Positions 8,891 to 17,323 of a stretch of 34,223 nt of DNA are shown one piece after another (the stretch's first letter is position 1; each line of letters starts with the position of its first letter). A program made the position numbers and the translations under genes. The notes below the pieces were generated by a model. It was not told the DNA's origin. It saw nothing but the letters and a program-made list of their open reading frames with translations, and made no database searches. The stretch lies in contig MHHP01000015.1 of assembly GCA_001817055.1 (NCBI GenBank), forward strand, positions 12,020-46,242, written 5' to 3'. This DNA comes from Candidatus Andersenbacteria bacterium RIFCSPHIGHO2_02_FULL_45_11 (GTDB lineage Bacteria > Patescibacteriota > Andersenbacteria > UBA10190).

Positions 8891-9369
8891 GAGGTTTTAC
8901 GCTGATTGAAATTCTTGTTGCAATTAGTATCTCCAGTATTATTCTTGTCGCACTTGTGCGGCTTATGGGTATATCTATTCCAGTGTATCGTTCATTATTT
9001 TTACAAACGCTTGCGGATGATACGGCTCGAGTGCAGTTGAAGAGAATTGCGCATCAGCTTCGAGAAGCTCGCCCTTCTGATACAGGAGCGTATCCTATAG
9101 TGGAAGCAACGGCGCAAAAACTCATATTTTATGCAGATATTGACGGCGACATAGCCACGGAACGAGTGCGCTATGAACTCGTGGGTACGGATTTAGTGCG
9201 AGGAGTTATTGAGCCATCGGGCAATCCCATTGTGTATGACGTAGTGGGCGAAGTTTCTTCAATTGTTGCACGCTCTATATACAATGGCTCAACTCCACTT
9301 TTTACGTACTACGGAAGCAATTACCCCACAGATCCGAATCCGCTTATATTGCCCACCCCCACCCCATGA
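8887..9369 (+). CDS. Minor prepilin, PilW/GspJ-like, apparently lacking its C-terminal end
   Basis: The N-terminus MRGFTLIEILVAISISS is a textbook type III signal (Gly/Phe site, Glu+5). The body has PilW/PulJ-like features: ARVQLKRIAHQLREAR and IFYADIDGDIATERVRYEL, then PLFTYYGSNY. At 160 residues it ends abruptly in ILPTPTP, at a C-rich tract just before the next gene's ATGA. The strand that usually closes this family (a DIR...V...QVQLRNLK-type tail) is missing here but appears at the very end of the next gene. It may therefore be the 5' piece of a gene interrupted at a Pro-Thr microsatellite; see findings. Start overlaps the previous stop by 4 nt. Confidence 0.8.
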   Translation: MRGFTLIEILVAISISSIILVALVRLMGISIPVYRSLFLQTLADDTARVQLKRIAHQLREARPSDTGAYPIVEATAQKLIFYADIDGDIATERVRYELVGTDLVRGVIEPSGNPIVYDVVGEVSSIVARSIYNGSTPLFTYYGSNYPTDPNPLILPTPTP

Positions 9370-10415
9370 AAAAATCACTGACCATACGAGGGCTCATAGG
9401 GTATATTATCGTGAGTGTTATATGTGGAGTACTACCATTTCCGGTGAGTGCTGCACGTACGGTAGTGTTTGCTACTTTGAATGGGTTGCTTTCCGTGGTT
9501 GTTGCTCCATCAGCTTTTATCACTGCCCAGTTAGCAGTTACTACGTCTGGTTCGGGTTCAAATAACGATTGGGAGTCTACATATTGGCAAGTTGGCAACG
9601 AAGTATCTGGATGTGTGGACCATTCTGACCATACGAATCCTGGAACGTTTTCAGAAAGTTTTACCATTACTGCGCCGAGTAGTCCGGGTACTTATAGTGT
9701 TTCATTTGTTGCGTATAAGGATGATGGTTGCAGTCAAGATGGAAGCCTTACGTTTACCATGACCAACAGTGTTACCGTGATTGGCCCCTCATCTTCGCCT
9801 ACTCCTCCTATTCCCACACCTAGTCCGTCGCCGTCTCCTACACCTACCCCTACACCGTTTCCTACACCTACCCCTACACCGTTTCCTACACCTACACCTA
9901 CACCTATAGATTATGAAATTTCAACGTGTGACGAGACATGGGACGTAACGTTTGAGCAGACTTCGGGAAGTGCTGTAAGGAACGGGCAAGTAGGGTTTAA
10001 GGTTACGTTGCCAGGCCTAAGTTATGGACGAATGAAGAATAACCCGAGTATTTATCATGCGTATCAATATCCGGATGATACCTTTGTTACTGACCCAGAA
10101 ATGGTTATAACGAGCTTTGATAGCCCCGACCCTGGGTACGAGGGGGTTATATATATGAAAAGTGCAGACGTTGTCTTGGTAAAGTTTGATTTGTGGTGTA
10201 TGGATACGGGCGATTCTTTTACAGTATTCAAGACGTTTTACTGGCCTCTTCCTACATCCGTAGCACCAACTCCAACTCCAACGCCCACTGGCAGTGTTTC
10301 TGATATTCGGTATGTTGATTTTGAGATGGTTTTGGATGTTGATTCCGCAAGTTCTTCTGATGGGCTCATTTTAAACTCACAGGTGCAATTACGAAATTTA
10401 AAAGAAAATTTATAG
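9366..10415 (+). CDS. Secreted Ig-like protein with Pro-Thr linkers and a pilin-like C-terminal tail
   Basis: The 349-residue protein begins with a signal peptide (MKKSLTIRG..., hydrophobic core to about 25, PVSA-type cleavage near 29). A beta-rich domain follows (about 30-135, ASFTI/SYSVSFVAY-like strands with two Cys), then a long (PT)n/(SP)n linker (about 140-178) and a second beta domain (about 180-290). A short APTPTPTPT linker leads to a tail, DIRYVDFEMVLDV...QVQLRNLKENL, that resembles the C-terminus of PilW-type minor pilins. The gene overlaps the preceding pilin by 4 nt. The tail suggests a pilin gene into which this secreted module was inserted. Alternatively, a frameshift in the CCCACCCCCACCCC tract separated one protein into two. 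Function unknown; surface location is likely. Confidence 0.65.
   Translation: MKKSLTIRGLIGYIIVSVICGVLPFPVSAARTVVFATLNGLLSVVVAPSAFITAQLAVTTSGSGSNNDWESTYWQVGNEVSGCVDHSDHTNPGTFSESFTITAPSSPGTYSVSFVAYKDDGCSQDGSLTFTMTNSVTVIGPSSSPTPPIPTPSPSPSPTPTPTPFPTPTPTPFPTPTPTPIDYEISTCDETWDVTFEQTSGSAVRNGQVGFKVTLPGLSYGRMKNNPSIYHAYQYPDDTFVTDPEMVITSFDSPDPGYEGVIYMKSADVVLVKFDLWCMDTGDSFTVFKTFYWPLPTSVAPTPTPTPTGSVSDIRYVDFEMVLDVDSASSSDGLILNSQVQLRNLKENL
9790..9908 (+). repeat. Coding microsatellite, Pro-Thr/Ser linker
   Basis: A (CCTACN)n-type tract encodes the PTPTPTPFPTPTPTP linker. It contains two exact adjacent copies of a 24-nt unit (CCTACACCTACCCCTACACC plus GTTT). It is prone to slippage, so linker length may vary between strains. 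Confidence 0.8.
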
Positions 10416-10450
10416 TAATGGGTGTATAGTATTTCGTATATTCATGATTC

Positions 10451-10591
10451 ATACCAACTTAACCTAATCTATGCGATGTCATGCTGGACCTGCCTACCGA
10501 GCAGGCAGGCTTGATCCGGCATCCAGACGTAGTCTACGTGGATTCCGGGTCAAGCTCAGACAGACTAGAACGGATAGGGTTAAGTTGGTAT
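10451..10591. repeat. MITE-like element with 14-bp terminal inverted repeats
   Basis: ATACCAACTTAACC at the left end is matched by its exact reverse complement at the right end, about 140 bp apart. Inside lie a CCTGCC/GGCAGG hairpin, the perfect palindrome ACGTAG-T-CTACGT, and the words GTCAT..GG and GGATTCCGGGTC that recur at 17328 and 25275. It occupies the gap between the two halves of the pilin region. No coding capacity and no obvious target duplication. Confidence 0.65.
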
Positions 10592-10670
10592 TACCTACCC
10601 CATGCGTAACCCCCAACAACTCAATTTCTACAAGCTAATGCAGCTATAAGCTAAAGAAGCTTAGTGGGTG

Positions 10671-10676
10671 TATAAT
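10671..10676 (+). promoter_or_regulatory. Consensus -10 (TATAAT), leaderless promoter of second pilin operon
   Basis: A perfect TATAAT is followed by 6 nt and the ATG at 10683. The start point should lie on the ATG. The -35 region is not recognisable. It follows the inverted-repeat element and should begin a new transcript that runs through the propeller pilins. Confidence 0.65.
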
Positions 10677-10682
10677 TACCCT

Positions 10683-11615
10683 ATGCAGAATGGGTTTACC
10701 TTGATAGAGGTTTTAATAGCGATGTTTTTATTTGCAGTTGCAACGATTGCGATTGTGGGTGTTTCGGTATTGGTTTCCAAAACAACATTTAAGGTTGAAA
10801 AACAGGTTGTCGCACAAGCAATTGCGAACGACGCTATAGAAAAGCTCCATGGATTGCCGTACACTAAAATTGGTATTATCCCGAGCGGCGCAACTGGAGG
10901 ATTGAAGCCAGACGGTTCACTTGAATATATACAATCAATTCAGCAAGACCAGCAAGAATATGTTCTTATAACAAATATATTCCCCGTTGATGATTCGGCA
11001 AATGGTTCTGTCTCAGGTATTTTAAGTCTTGCAAATGCGGACTATGTAACAGTTCGAGTTCAGGTAAGTCCTACGGTAGGTGGGGTTGCATCTGGATCTG
11101 CGAGTAGTAGCGTTGTTTCAGCGGCAACCACAGTTGCAAATTGGCCCCCCGGAGCGTGTAGTCCCGGTGAAGTAACCTGTTCGGTTGAGTTTCCTGCGTT
11201 ACCCTCTACGTTTGTATTTTCCAGCAGTATTCAAATACGGACGTTTGTAAATAGCCTTGGGTTGTTTTCCAAAATCCCAGATGGAACAGGAACTAGTGAT
11301 GGCAGATTTCGCGACAATATCGCAACAAGACGCAAGCTTTGTAATCTCAAGGGCTATGCCATTGCGGCATCTACAAATGGCAGCGCTTCTCCGATTGATA
11401 ACTATCAGTGGAACGGTAGCGCTTTTCAAAGTACTGGCAATACTACATATATCGCAACGCTTACGTGTAGTAGCCCCGTATCAACCGCTTCATGTTCTTA
11501 TATGGCAGCTTGTCCCTCAAGTGGAAATTGTGCCGATGCAACAGTCCCGCGTGGATATACACCAAGCGGTGCTTTGTATCTGGGCCAAGGTGACCCTGCT
11601 TGGGTATGTTCGTAA
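10683..11615 (+). CDS. Prepilin-like protein, PilV type, Cys-rich C-terminus
   Basis: The 310-residue protein starts with MQNGFTLIEVLIAMFLFAV, a canonical prepilin leader and helix with Glu+5. IANDAIEKLHGLPYTKIG follows, the same PilV-like pattern as in the gene at 7571. The distal half is Ser/Gly-rich. Its last 100 residues carry several Cys (KLCNLKGYAI, TLTCSSPV..., SYMAACPSSGNCAD, WVCS), suggesting disulphides in an exported domain. I prefer the ATG at 10683 to the tracked GTG at 10668, because the latter lies inside the promoter and the -10 box is 6 nt upstream of the ATG. The next gene starts 3 nt after the stop. Minor pilin role inferred. Confidence 0.85.
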   Translation: MQNGFTLIEVLIAMFLFAVATIAIVGVSVLVSKTTFKVEKQVVAQAIANDAIEKLHGLPYTKIGIIPSGATGGLKPDGSLEYIQSIQQDQQEYVLITNIFPVDDSANGSVSGILSLANADYVTVRVQVSPTVGGVASGSASSSVVSAATTVANWPPGACSPGEVTCSVEFPALPSTFVFSSSIQIRTFVNSLGLFSKIPDGTGTSDGRFRDNIATRRKLCNLKGYAIAASTNGSASPIDNYQWNGSAFQSTGNTTYIATLTCSSPVSTASCSYMAACPSSGNCADATVPRGYTPSGALYLGQGDPAWVCS

Positions 11616-11618
11616 TCT

Positions 11619-13790
11619 ATGAATGAATTATCTAGGAGTAACGGGGGAATACTACTGATGGTGATGGTGATTGTTTCTATGTTGACAGTTATGTTTATAG
11701 GCTCTGTGGGAATTGTGTCCCGCGAATTGCATATTACGTCTGACGCAACACAGAAAGAGCGTATATATCAGGTTGCGGAATCAGGAGTGCAGCGTATCTT
11801 ATTTTTGGTAGAAAATGCTGATTATACATTAGATCAGCTAGTTGCGTTGTCTGGAATTCCTACATCAATTGCTGACCCGGTAGCAAATACAGCTGTTGGC
11901 ACGTATACGTTGTCTGTGGTAAAGCAGGGTAGTGGTCAGGCGGTTGATGTTATTTCGCTTGCGCGCAGTCCTGATGATCGCTTTTGTTCTAAAGTGAGTG
12001 CCACTATCAAAAGTCCGTCCGGAAGTGCTGTGGGGCCATATTTTGCATATAAATGGAACCGTTCTGTATGCCCAGTGGATACCGTAGCACCAAATTCACC
12101 TACTGCCCTACCTGCGGGAGGGGTTTATAACGAGACTAAAAATGTTTCGTTATCGGCAGAAGCAAATGCGACTATCTACTACACAATAGATAGCACTGAT
12201 CCAACTACGAGTTCAACGGTGTATACAAGTCCTATCTCTATTTCTGCAACGGTTACGCTGCGCGCCATTGCGGTAGATGCTGCGGGGAATGTAAGCACTA
12301 TAATGGTTGAGGTATATACAATAGATACAACGCCTCCGGCAGCGCCCGTAGCATCTCCTGCTGGTGGAAGCTATACATCTGCACAATCCATTTCGTTATC
12401 AGCAGAATCTGGCGCGGCAATTCGATATACGCTGGATGGTTCTACGCCTACCGTTGCCTCAGCCCTCTATTCTTCTGTAATTGCAATTAGCTCTTCAAAA
12501 ACTCTGAAGGCTATTGCACTAGATGCCGCAGGAAATGTAAGTCCGATTATGTCGGAAGTGTATACGTTCGCGTTTGCAAATGGTGCACCTGCAATTGACT
12601 TGATTGGACAGTATGTTAATCGAACAGATAATCCTTTACAGGCTTTATACGCAAAAGGATATGCAAACGATGCAAATGGGAGCGGTCCAATTCCTGTTAA
12701 TCGGTATGGTTTGTATCATCCCTGGAATGGAATTGCGCTTGATGGTCTGGGGCATAGATTGTTTATTGGTGATTCGTATAATAGTCGAGTTCTTGTGTAT
12801 AATCTAAATTTGGATAATACGTTGCCAGATCCTATTCCTGATAACGTTATTGGGAAAACTAACTATACTAACGCAGGAGGATTGCCACCTTTGCAGTCAA
12901 GAGTTGGTCGTCCTATTGCTCTTGCGTATGACAGTACCAATAAGCGTCTTTTTGTTGCATCTGACGGCACTCATAGAATACTTGTTTTTGATGTCGTTTC
13001 TATTACTGATGGTGAGCCTGCCATTAATATCATTGGGCAATCAACATATGCTGCTACAACCCCGTCCTCGTGTGCTCAGAATGGTCTGAACAACCCTAAT
13101 GGACTTGAGTATGATAGTATCAATAATAGACTGTTTGTTGCCGATACGAACAATAGACGAATGATGATATTTGATGTAAGGCCAGTTAGCTCCAGTGATC
13201 CACGCCTTTTATCTGGAGACAAGCCCAATGCTATCAATGTTCTTGGTAAATCTAGCTTCACTCCTTGCGGCGCTGGTGTGGATCTTGGCTCTCAGGCAAA
13301 TCTTGAGCAACCAATAGCGGTGTTGTATGACGGTACTACTGGACGCTTATTGATTTCAGATATGCAAGATGATCGTGTAATGGTATTTGATGGTAGGCCC
13401 CTAAGTTCTTCTGATCTTCGTCTTGCAGTCGGGGATGGGGCACAAGCTATCAATGTTCTTGGGCGAGGCGATTGGGGTACGAATGCGGATGGGGCGGTTA
13501 GCATAAATCGTTTGGATAATCCAGGTTCTCTTGCACTTGATCTTCCCAGGCAACGTCTTTTTGTTGCAGATAAGAGTAATAATCGTGTAGTTGTTTTTGA
13601 TATTACCGATATTTCAAACGGAGAGAATGCAATCGGCGTTCTTGGTCAACTAAGTTTTGACTCTTCGGGTGGCGGACTTACGCAGTCAACATTTGCCGCG
13701 CCATCTGGACTCTTATACGATAACACTAATAGTCGTCTGTTTGTTTCTGATTGGGGTAATAATCGTGTCATGATATTTTCTGTACCCTAA
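11619..13790 (+). CDS. PilX-like pilin fused to chitobiase-C-like domains and a six-bladed NHL propeller
   Basis: A 723-residue surface protein. Residues about 8-35 (GGILLMVMVIVSMLTVMFIG) form the pilin-like membrane helix, followed by YQVAESGVQRILFL, a PilX-type signature. Two tandem beta-sandwich modules follow (about 155-230 and 235-310), with PAGG.Y...SLSAE...YT.D.S.PT and TLRAIAVDAAGNVS, resembling chitobiase/hexosaminidase C-terminal domains. From about 320 to the end are six NHL-type blades, each with an (R)LFVAD..NNRV.VFD core. A pilus-tip adhesin, functionally analogous to a PilY1-like propeller but covalently part of a pilin, is the best inference. It sits between the prepilin genes with 3-nt and 6-nt gaps and no SD. 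The ligand is unknown. Confidence 0.82.
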   Translation: MNELSRSNGGILLMVMVIVSMLTVMFIGSVGIVSRELHITSDATQKERIYQVAESGVQRILFLVENADYTLDQLVALSGIPTSIADPVANTAVGTYTLSVVKQGSGQAVDVISLARSPDDRFCSKVSATIKSPSGSAVGPYFAYKWNRSVCPVDTVAPNSPTALPAGGVYNETKNVSLSAEANATIYYTIDSTDPTTSSTVYTSPISISATVTLRAIAVDAAGNVSTIMVEVYTIDTTPPAAPVASPAGGSYTSAQSISLSAESGAAIRYTLDGSTPTVASALYSSVIAISSSKTLKAIALDAAGNVSPIMSEVYTFAFANGAPAIDLIGQYVNRTDNPLQALYAKGYANDANGSGPIPVNRYGLYHPWNGIALDGLGHRLFIGDSYNSRVLVYNLNLDNTLPDPIPDNVIGKTNYTNAGGLPPLQSRVGRPIALAYDSTNKRLFVASDGTHRILVFDVVSITDGEPAINIIGQSTYAATTPSSCAQNGLNNPNGLEYDSINNRLFVADTNNRRMMIFDVRPVSSSDPRLLSGDKPNAINVLGKSSFTPCGAGVDLGSQANLEQPIAVLYDGTTGRLLISDMQDDRVMVFDGRPLSSSDLRLAVGDGAQAINVLGRGDWGTNADGAVSINRLDNPGSLALDLPRQRLFVADKSNNRVVVFDITDISNGENAIGVLGQLSFDSSGGGLTQSTFAAPSGLLYDNTNSRLFVSDWGNNRVMIFSVP

Positions 13791-13796
13791 TACTCT

Positions 13797-15998
13797 ATGA
13801 TCTCTCATCATAAATCTGGATATACGCTTGTTGAACTCATTGTTGTGATGGCGATTAGCGCCGTGATTATGGGTGCCTTGCTATACTTTTTCTCCGGAAG
13901 TATCACTTCATACAGATCTCAAGTTGGGCATATATTTGCAACTGCGGATGCGCGTAATCAAGTACAGCGTATAACGGACGTTATTCGCAACACTCAAGAT
14001 AATACGAGTAATGATTGGCTGCAGGAAGCAGGGGATAATGCAATTGCCGTATATACCGACATAGAAGGGGACGGTAATCTAGAAAAAGTCGCGTATCGCA
14101 AATCTGGAACTGAGCTGACGCGAGAAGTTACTATTGCTGGGGCTACCACCTCGGGCATCATTATGCGAAACGTTGCAAATACTGACGCAGTGTTTACGTA
14201 CTATGATGCAAGCGGAAACAGTATCTCTGTACCTGAAACTAGAACATCGCTCACGGTAAAAAATATTGGCGTTAGTATTACAGTTAGCTCTACTGATCCG
14301 CAGGATGCTAATAAGCAGACTGTTTCAACTCGCATTACTCCGCGCAGTAAATTACAGGGTGATGTATCTCAAATTGTAGGGCCTGTTGCAGCTCGTGAAG
14401 TGAGTATTCAGCTCCCACGTGGGAATCCGCCGGCAAGTAACGCGAGCGCAAGTGTTGTTATTAAAGATCCGAGTTCCGGAGATACACTGTCTACAAAAAC
14501 TCTCACGTTTTCTGAATTAAATGATGGGCGCTTGAGTGTGTATGCGAATAAGTTGTATGCAATTTTGAATTACAAAACAGATACGGGGTTAGGGAATCCT
14601 GCTGGGTGGTATGTGTGGATTGCAAAAAGTGTGCCCGTGCTAAGTAGCTTGTTTCAAGTCCCTCTTGATTCGTTATATACAAATCAATGTTTGGGCGTGA
14701 GTTGGGCAACAGTACAAGCGTCAACTACCAGTTCTTGTGTGCCGCTTGATACTGCGCTCTATCCAATTACCTCTTCTGAAACATTCCAGCCTATTCTTGC
14801 GTATACGGAAAATGGCAATCGGGATTATGTACGGGACATAACATTTGCCCCCGCTCCCCCATTTGTAAATGGGTCCCCCGCCATAGATTTAATTGGGCAG
14901 TATGTAAGTCAGTCCGATAATCCACTAGTTCCTCTGTATACCAAAAATACAAATAATGATGGACAGGTAGGCGTCAATCGATTTGGATTTAATTCAGTAT
15001 CTCAGGGAATTAGCATTGATACTACCCGACATAGACTCTTTATATCTGATCCAAATAATAATCGTGTATTAGTATATAATCTAAACTCTAATGATACATT
15101 ATCCGATAGAGTTCCTGATTATGTGCTTGGGCAAGCTAACTTCACATCTAACCTAGCAGCTACTACTCAAGCCGGGATGAAATCACCTCGTGGTCTCGCA
15201 TACGACAGTGTCAATAGGAAGTTGTATGTGGGGGATTTTACGAGTGGCCGAGTCCTTATCTACGATGTTTCTACCATTACGAACGGAGAGAATGCAATTA
15301 ACGTTCTTGGGAAGACGGGCTTTGGAGGTATTGGTCCTTCTCCTGCCACCCAAGCAATACTCTATAGTCCAGTTGGTCTTGCATACGATAGTATTCATCG
15401 AAGGTTGTACGTTGCTCAGCAAACGTCTAATCGTGTAAGCGTCTTTGATGTTTCTACTATTACGAACGGAGAGAATGCAATTAATGTGCTTGGTCAATCT
15501 AATTTTTCGATAACATCTCCTTCTGCAACACAGTCCGGTTTGAAGACACCTCAGGGTCTTACGTACGATGGTGTACATAACAGGCTTTTTGTTGCAGATA
15601 GTGGCAACGGGCGTGCTCTTATCTACGATGTTTCTACTATTACGAACGGAGAGAATGCAATTAATGTGCTTGGAAAGACTACGTTTTCAGGCAGCGGTGG
15701 GGTGGCAAGCCAAAGAAATATGGGATCTATAACTGGTTTTGCATACGATAGCTTGCACAATCGTCTGTTTGTTTCAGATAGAAATAACAATCGTATTCTA
15801 GTATTTGATCTTGCTGTAATAACGAATGGTGAAAATGCGATGGGTGTAATAGGAAAAACAACCTACGATAGCAGTAACGCTTCTACTACTCAAGCAACAC
15901 TAAAACAACCAGGCGGTCTCGCATACGATAGCGTCAATAGCCGGTTGTATGTAGGGGATATCGCGAACAATCGCATTATGATATTTTCTACGCCGTAG
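13797..15998 (+). CDS. PilW-like prepilin fused to a six-bladed NHL beta-propeller
   Basis: The 733-residue protein opens with a clear prepilin leader (SGYTLVELIVVMAISAV, Glu+5) and a PilW-like body (IFATADARNQVQRITDVIRN, VAVYTDIEGDGNLEKVAYR). After a beta-rich middle (about 190-350), residues about 360-733 form six NHL blades such as LAYDSVNRKLYVGD. The propeller start NGSPAIDLIGQYV matches that of the preceding gene, so the two propellers share a recent ancestor while their pilin parts belong to different classes (PilX versus PilW). Internal blades carry near-identical DNA repeats. It starts 6 nt after its neighbour and has no SD. Likely a second tip adhesin or a partner of the first. Confidence 0.84.
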   Translation: MISHHKSGYTLVELIVVMAISAVIMGALLYFFSGSITSYRSQVGHIFATADARNQVQRITDVIRNTQDNTSNDWLQEAGDNAIAVYTDIEGDGNLEKVAYRKSGTELTREVTIAGATTSGIIMRNVANTDAVFTYYDASGNSISVPETRTSLTVKNIGVSITVSSTDPQDANKQTVSTRITPRSKLQGDVSQIVGPVAAREVSIQLPRGNPPASNASASVVIKDPSSGDTLSTKTLTFSELNDGRLSVYANKLYAILNYKTDTGLGNPAGWYVWIAKSVPVLSSLFQVPLDSLYTNQCLGVSWATVQASTTSSCVPLDTALYPITSSETFQPILAYTENGNRDYVRDITFAPAPPFVNGSPAIDLIGQYVSQSDNPLVPLYTKNTNNDGQVGVNRFGFNSVSQGISIDTTRHRLFISDPNNNRVLVYNLNSNDTLSDRVPDYVLGQANFTSNLAATTQAGMKSPRGLAYDSVNRKLYVGDFTSGRVLIYDVSTITNGENAINVLGKTGFGGIGPSPATQAILYSPVGLAYDSIHRRLYVAQQTSNRVSVFDVSTITNGENAINVLGQSNFSITSPSATQSGLKTPQGLTYDGVHNRLFVADSGNGRALIYDVSTITNGENAINVLGKTTFSGSGGVASQRNMGSITGFAYDSLHNRLFVSDRNNNRILVFDLAVITNGENAMGVIGKTTYDSSNASTTQATLKQPGGLAYDSVNSRLYVGDIANNRIMIFSTP
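15264..15673 (+). repeat. Internal direct repeats in NHL blades (180-bp period)
   Basis: A 47-nt segment (GATGTTTCTACTATTACGAA...) is identical at 15447-15493 and 15627-15673, exactly 180 bp apart. A third, slightly diverged copy sits at 15264, 183 bp earlier. Each encodes the inter-blade DVSTITNGENAINVLG. This points to recent blade duplication or gene conversion. Confidence 0.85.
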
Positions 15999-16003
15999 AG
16001 AAT

Positions 16004-17323
16004 ATGAATACAAAATTTCTTGGAGGATTAATTATAGTATTTCTTCTCGCGCTTGTTGCGCGTGTGTCGTCGCTTGGTGCAATTAACCAAGTTGTATTTG
16101 ATGAAGTGCATTTTGGAAAGTTTATTTCTTCGTATTGTTGTACGCATGAGCGGTTTTTTGATATTCATCCGCCGATTGGAAAGCTTTTGATCGCCGGCGG
16201 TGCGTATGTTGTAGGGTACGATGGACAGTTCTCGTTCGATCATATTGGGCAACCATACGAGAATGTTCCTATTGCGGAAATTCGTATGGTTCCGGCGATA
16301 TTTGGTGCGCTGTTGCCGGTTATTATTATGATATTACTTGTGCAAGCGGGCGTTTCGCTCGAACTATCGTTTATGGGTGGCATTGCCCTAGCGTTTGAAA
16401 ATGCTCTTATAGTTGAATCTCGCTATATCCTTACGGATAGTATTTTATTGGCTGCAACGTTTGGTTGTGTGAGTGCTGCAATAGCGGCAGTACAAACAAA
16501 GCACAGCTTACGTAGCTGGTATTGGGTTATTCTTGCTGGAATTCTTGCTGGTATTGCGGTTGGAACAAAGTTTACTGGAGCAATTGGGGGGGCTCTTGCA
16601 GGAGTAGTATTACTCGTACAAGCAATTCGAGACGGATATATGAAATCGGGGATTTGGTTTGGGAAGATATCATTACTCGTGGGTACTGTTGGTGCGGTTT
16701 ACATTGCTGGGTGGGCACTGCACTTTTCACTCTTAACGCTTCCAGGATCGGGGGATGTGTGGGGAGTGCCTACGGGGCATTTCTGGCAAGATGTTGTACA
16801 GACGCATCAGAAGATGCTTTCGGCTAACTACAACTTAACAGCCGATCATCCATACGGAAGCAAGTGGTATACGTGGCCATTTATGGTACGGTCTGTATTT
16901 TATTGGCAAGGTGGAGGTAACCAGTTCCTCTACTTGCTCGGTAATCCGATAGTGTGGTGGGGGAGTGCGGCTTTCTCTGCGGTTGGGCTTCTCTATGCAT
17001 TCACACTGATTGCTCGGGGAATATTTACGAAGACGAACGCCGTTGCCTGGGTGTTTTTGCTCGGATACATCCTATCGTTTATTCCGCTTATGCGCGTGCC
17101 TCGCGTGTTATTTTTATACCATTACTTAACTCCACTGTTATTTTCACTCTTGTTTGGAGTGTGGTGGTTTGATAAGGCAGTGGGCCTGAAGCGACGAATA
17201 GTTGCTGCGGCTTGCCTTGTGTTAATTGCAGCTGGGTTTTTGTTTATGAGTTCGCTCACATACGGATTTCCGGTGTCGCAGGAGTTGCAGCATGTGTTAT
17301 TTTATATATCATCATGGCGATGA
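16004..17323 (+). CDS. Protein O-mannosyltransferase (PMT / GT39-like), integral membrane
   Basis: The 439-residue multi-pass protein has the hallmark of dolichyl-phosphate-mannose protein mannosyltransferases. The first external loop carries VFDEVHFGKF (Asp33-Glu34) and FFDIHPPIGKLL (HPP at 55-57), followed by about ten hydrophobic segments. The C-terminal PMT_4TM-like part shows YLLGNPIVWWGS and FLYHYLTPLLF. Bacterial homologues transfer mannose from a polyprenyl-phosphate donor to Ser/Thr of proteins leaving through Sec. Its place within the pilin operon and the Thr/Ser-rich pilin linkers make pilins the likely substrates. It starts 5 nt after the previous stop; its TGA overlaps the next ATG (ATGA). 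Confidence 0.88.
   Translation: MNTKFLGGLIIVFLLALVARVSSLGAINQVVFDEVHFGKFISSYCCTHERFFDIHPPIGKLLIAGGAYVVGYDGQFSFDHIGQPYENVPIAEIRMVPAIFGALLPVIIMILLVQAGVSLELSFMGGIALAFENALIVESRYILTDSILLAATFGCVSAAIAAVQTKHSLRSWYWVILAGILAGIAVGTKFTGAIGGALAGVVLLVQAIRDGYMKSGIWFGKISLLVGTVGAVYIAGWALHFSLLTLPGSGDVWGVPTGHFWQDVVQTHQKMLSANYNLTADHPYGSKWYTWPFMVRSVFYWQGGGNQFLYLLGNPIVWWGSAAFSAVGLLYAFTLIARGIFTKTNAVAWVFLLGYILSFIPLMRVPRVLFLYHYLTPLLFSLLFGVWWFDKAVGLKRRIVAAACLVLIAAGFLFMSSLTYGFPVSQELQHVLFYISSWR

Noticed and set aside
8887-10415. Reading the two ORFs as one gene broken by a single frameshift or sequencing error
   Set aside because: The second ORF has a credible signal peptide and its own ATGA-coupled start. I kept this only as an alternative to domain insertion.
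15264-15673. CRISPR-like spacing of direct repeats
   Set aside because: Repeats are 180 bp apart, in frame, and encode NHL inter-blade sequence.
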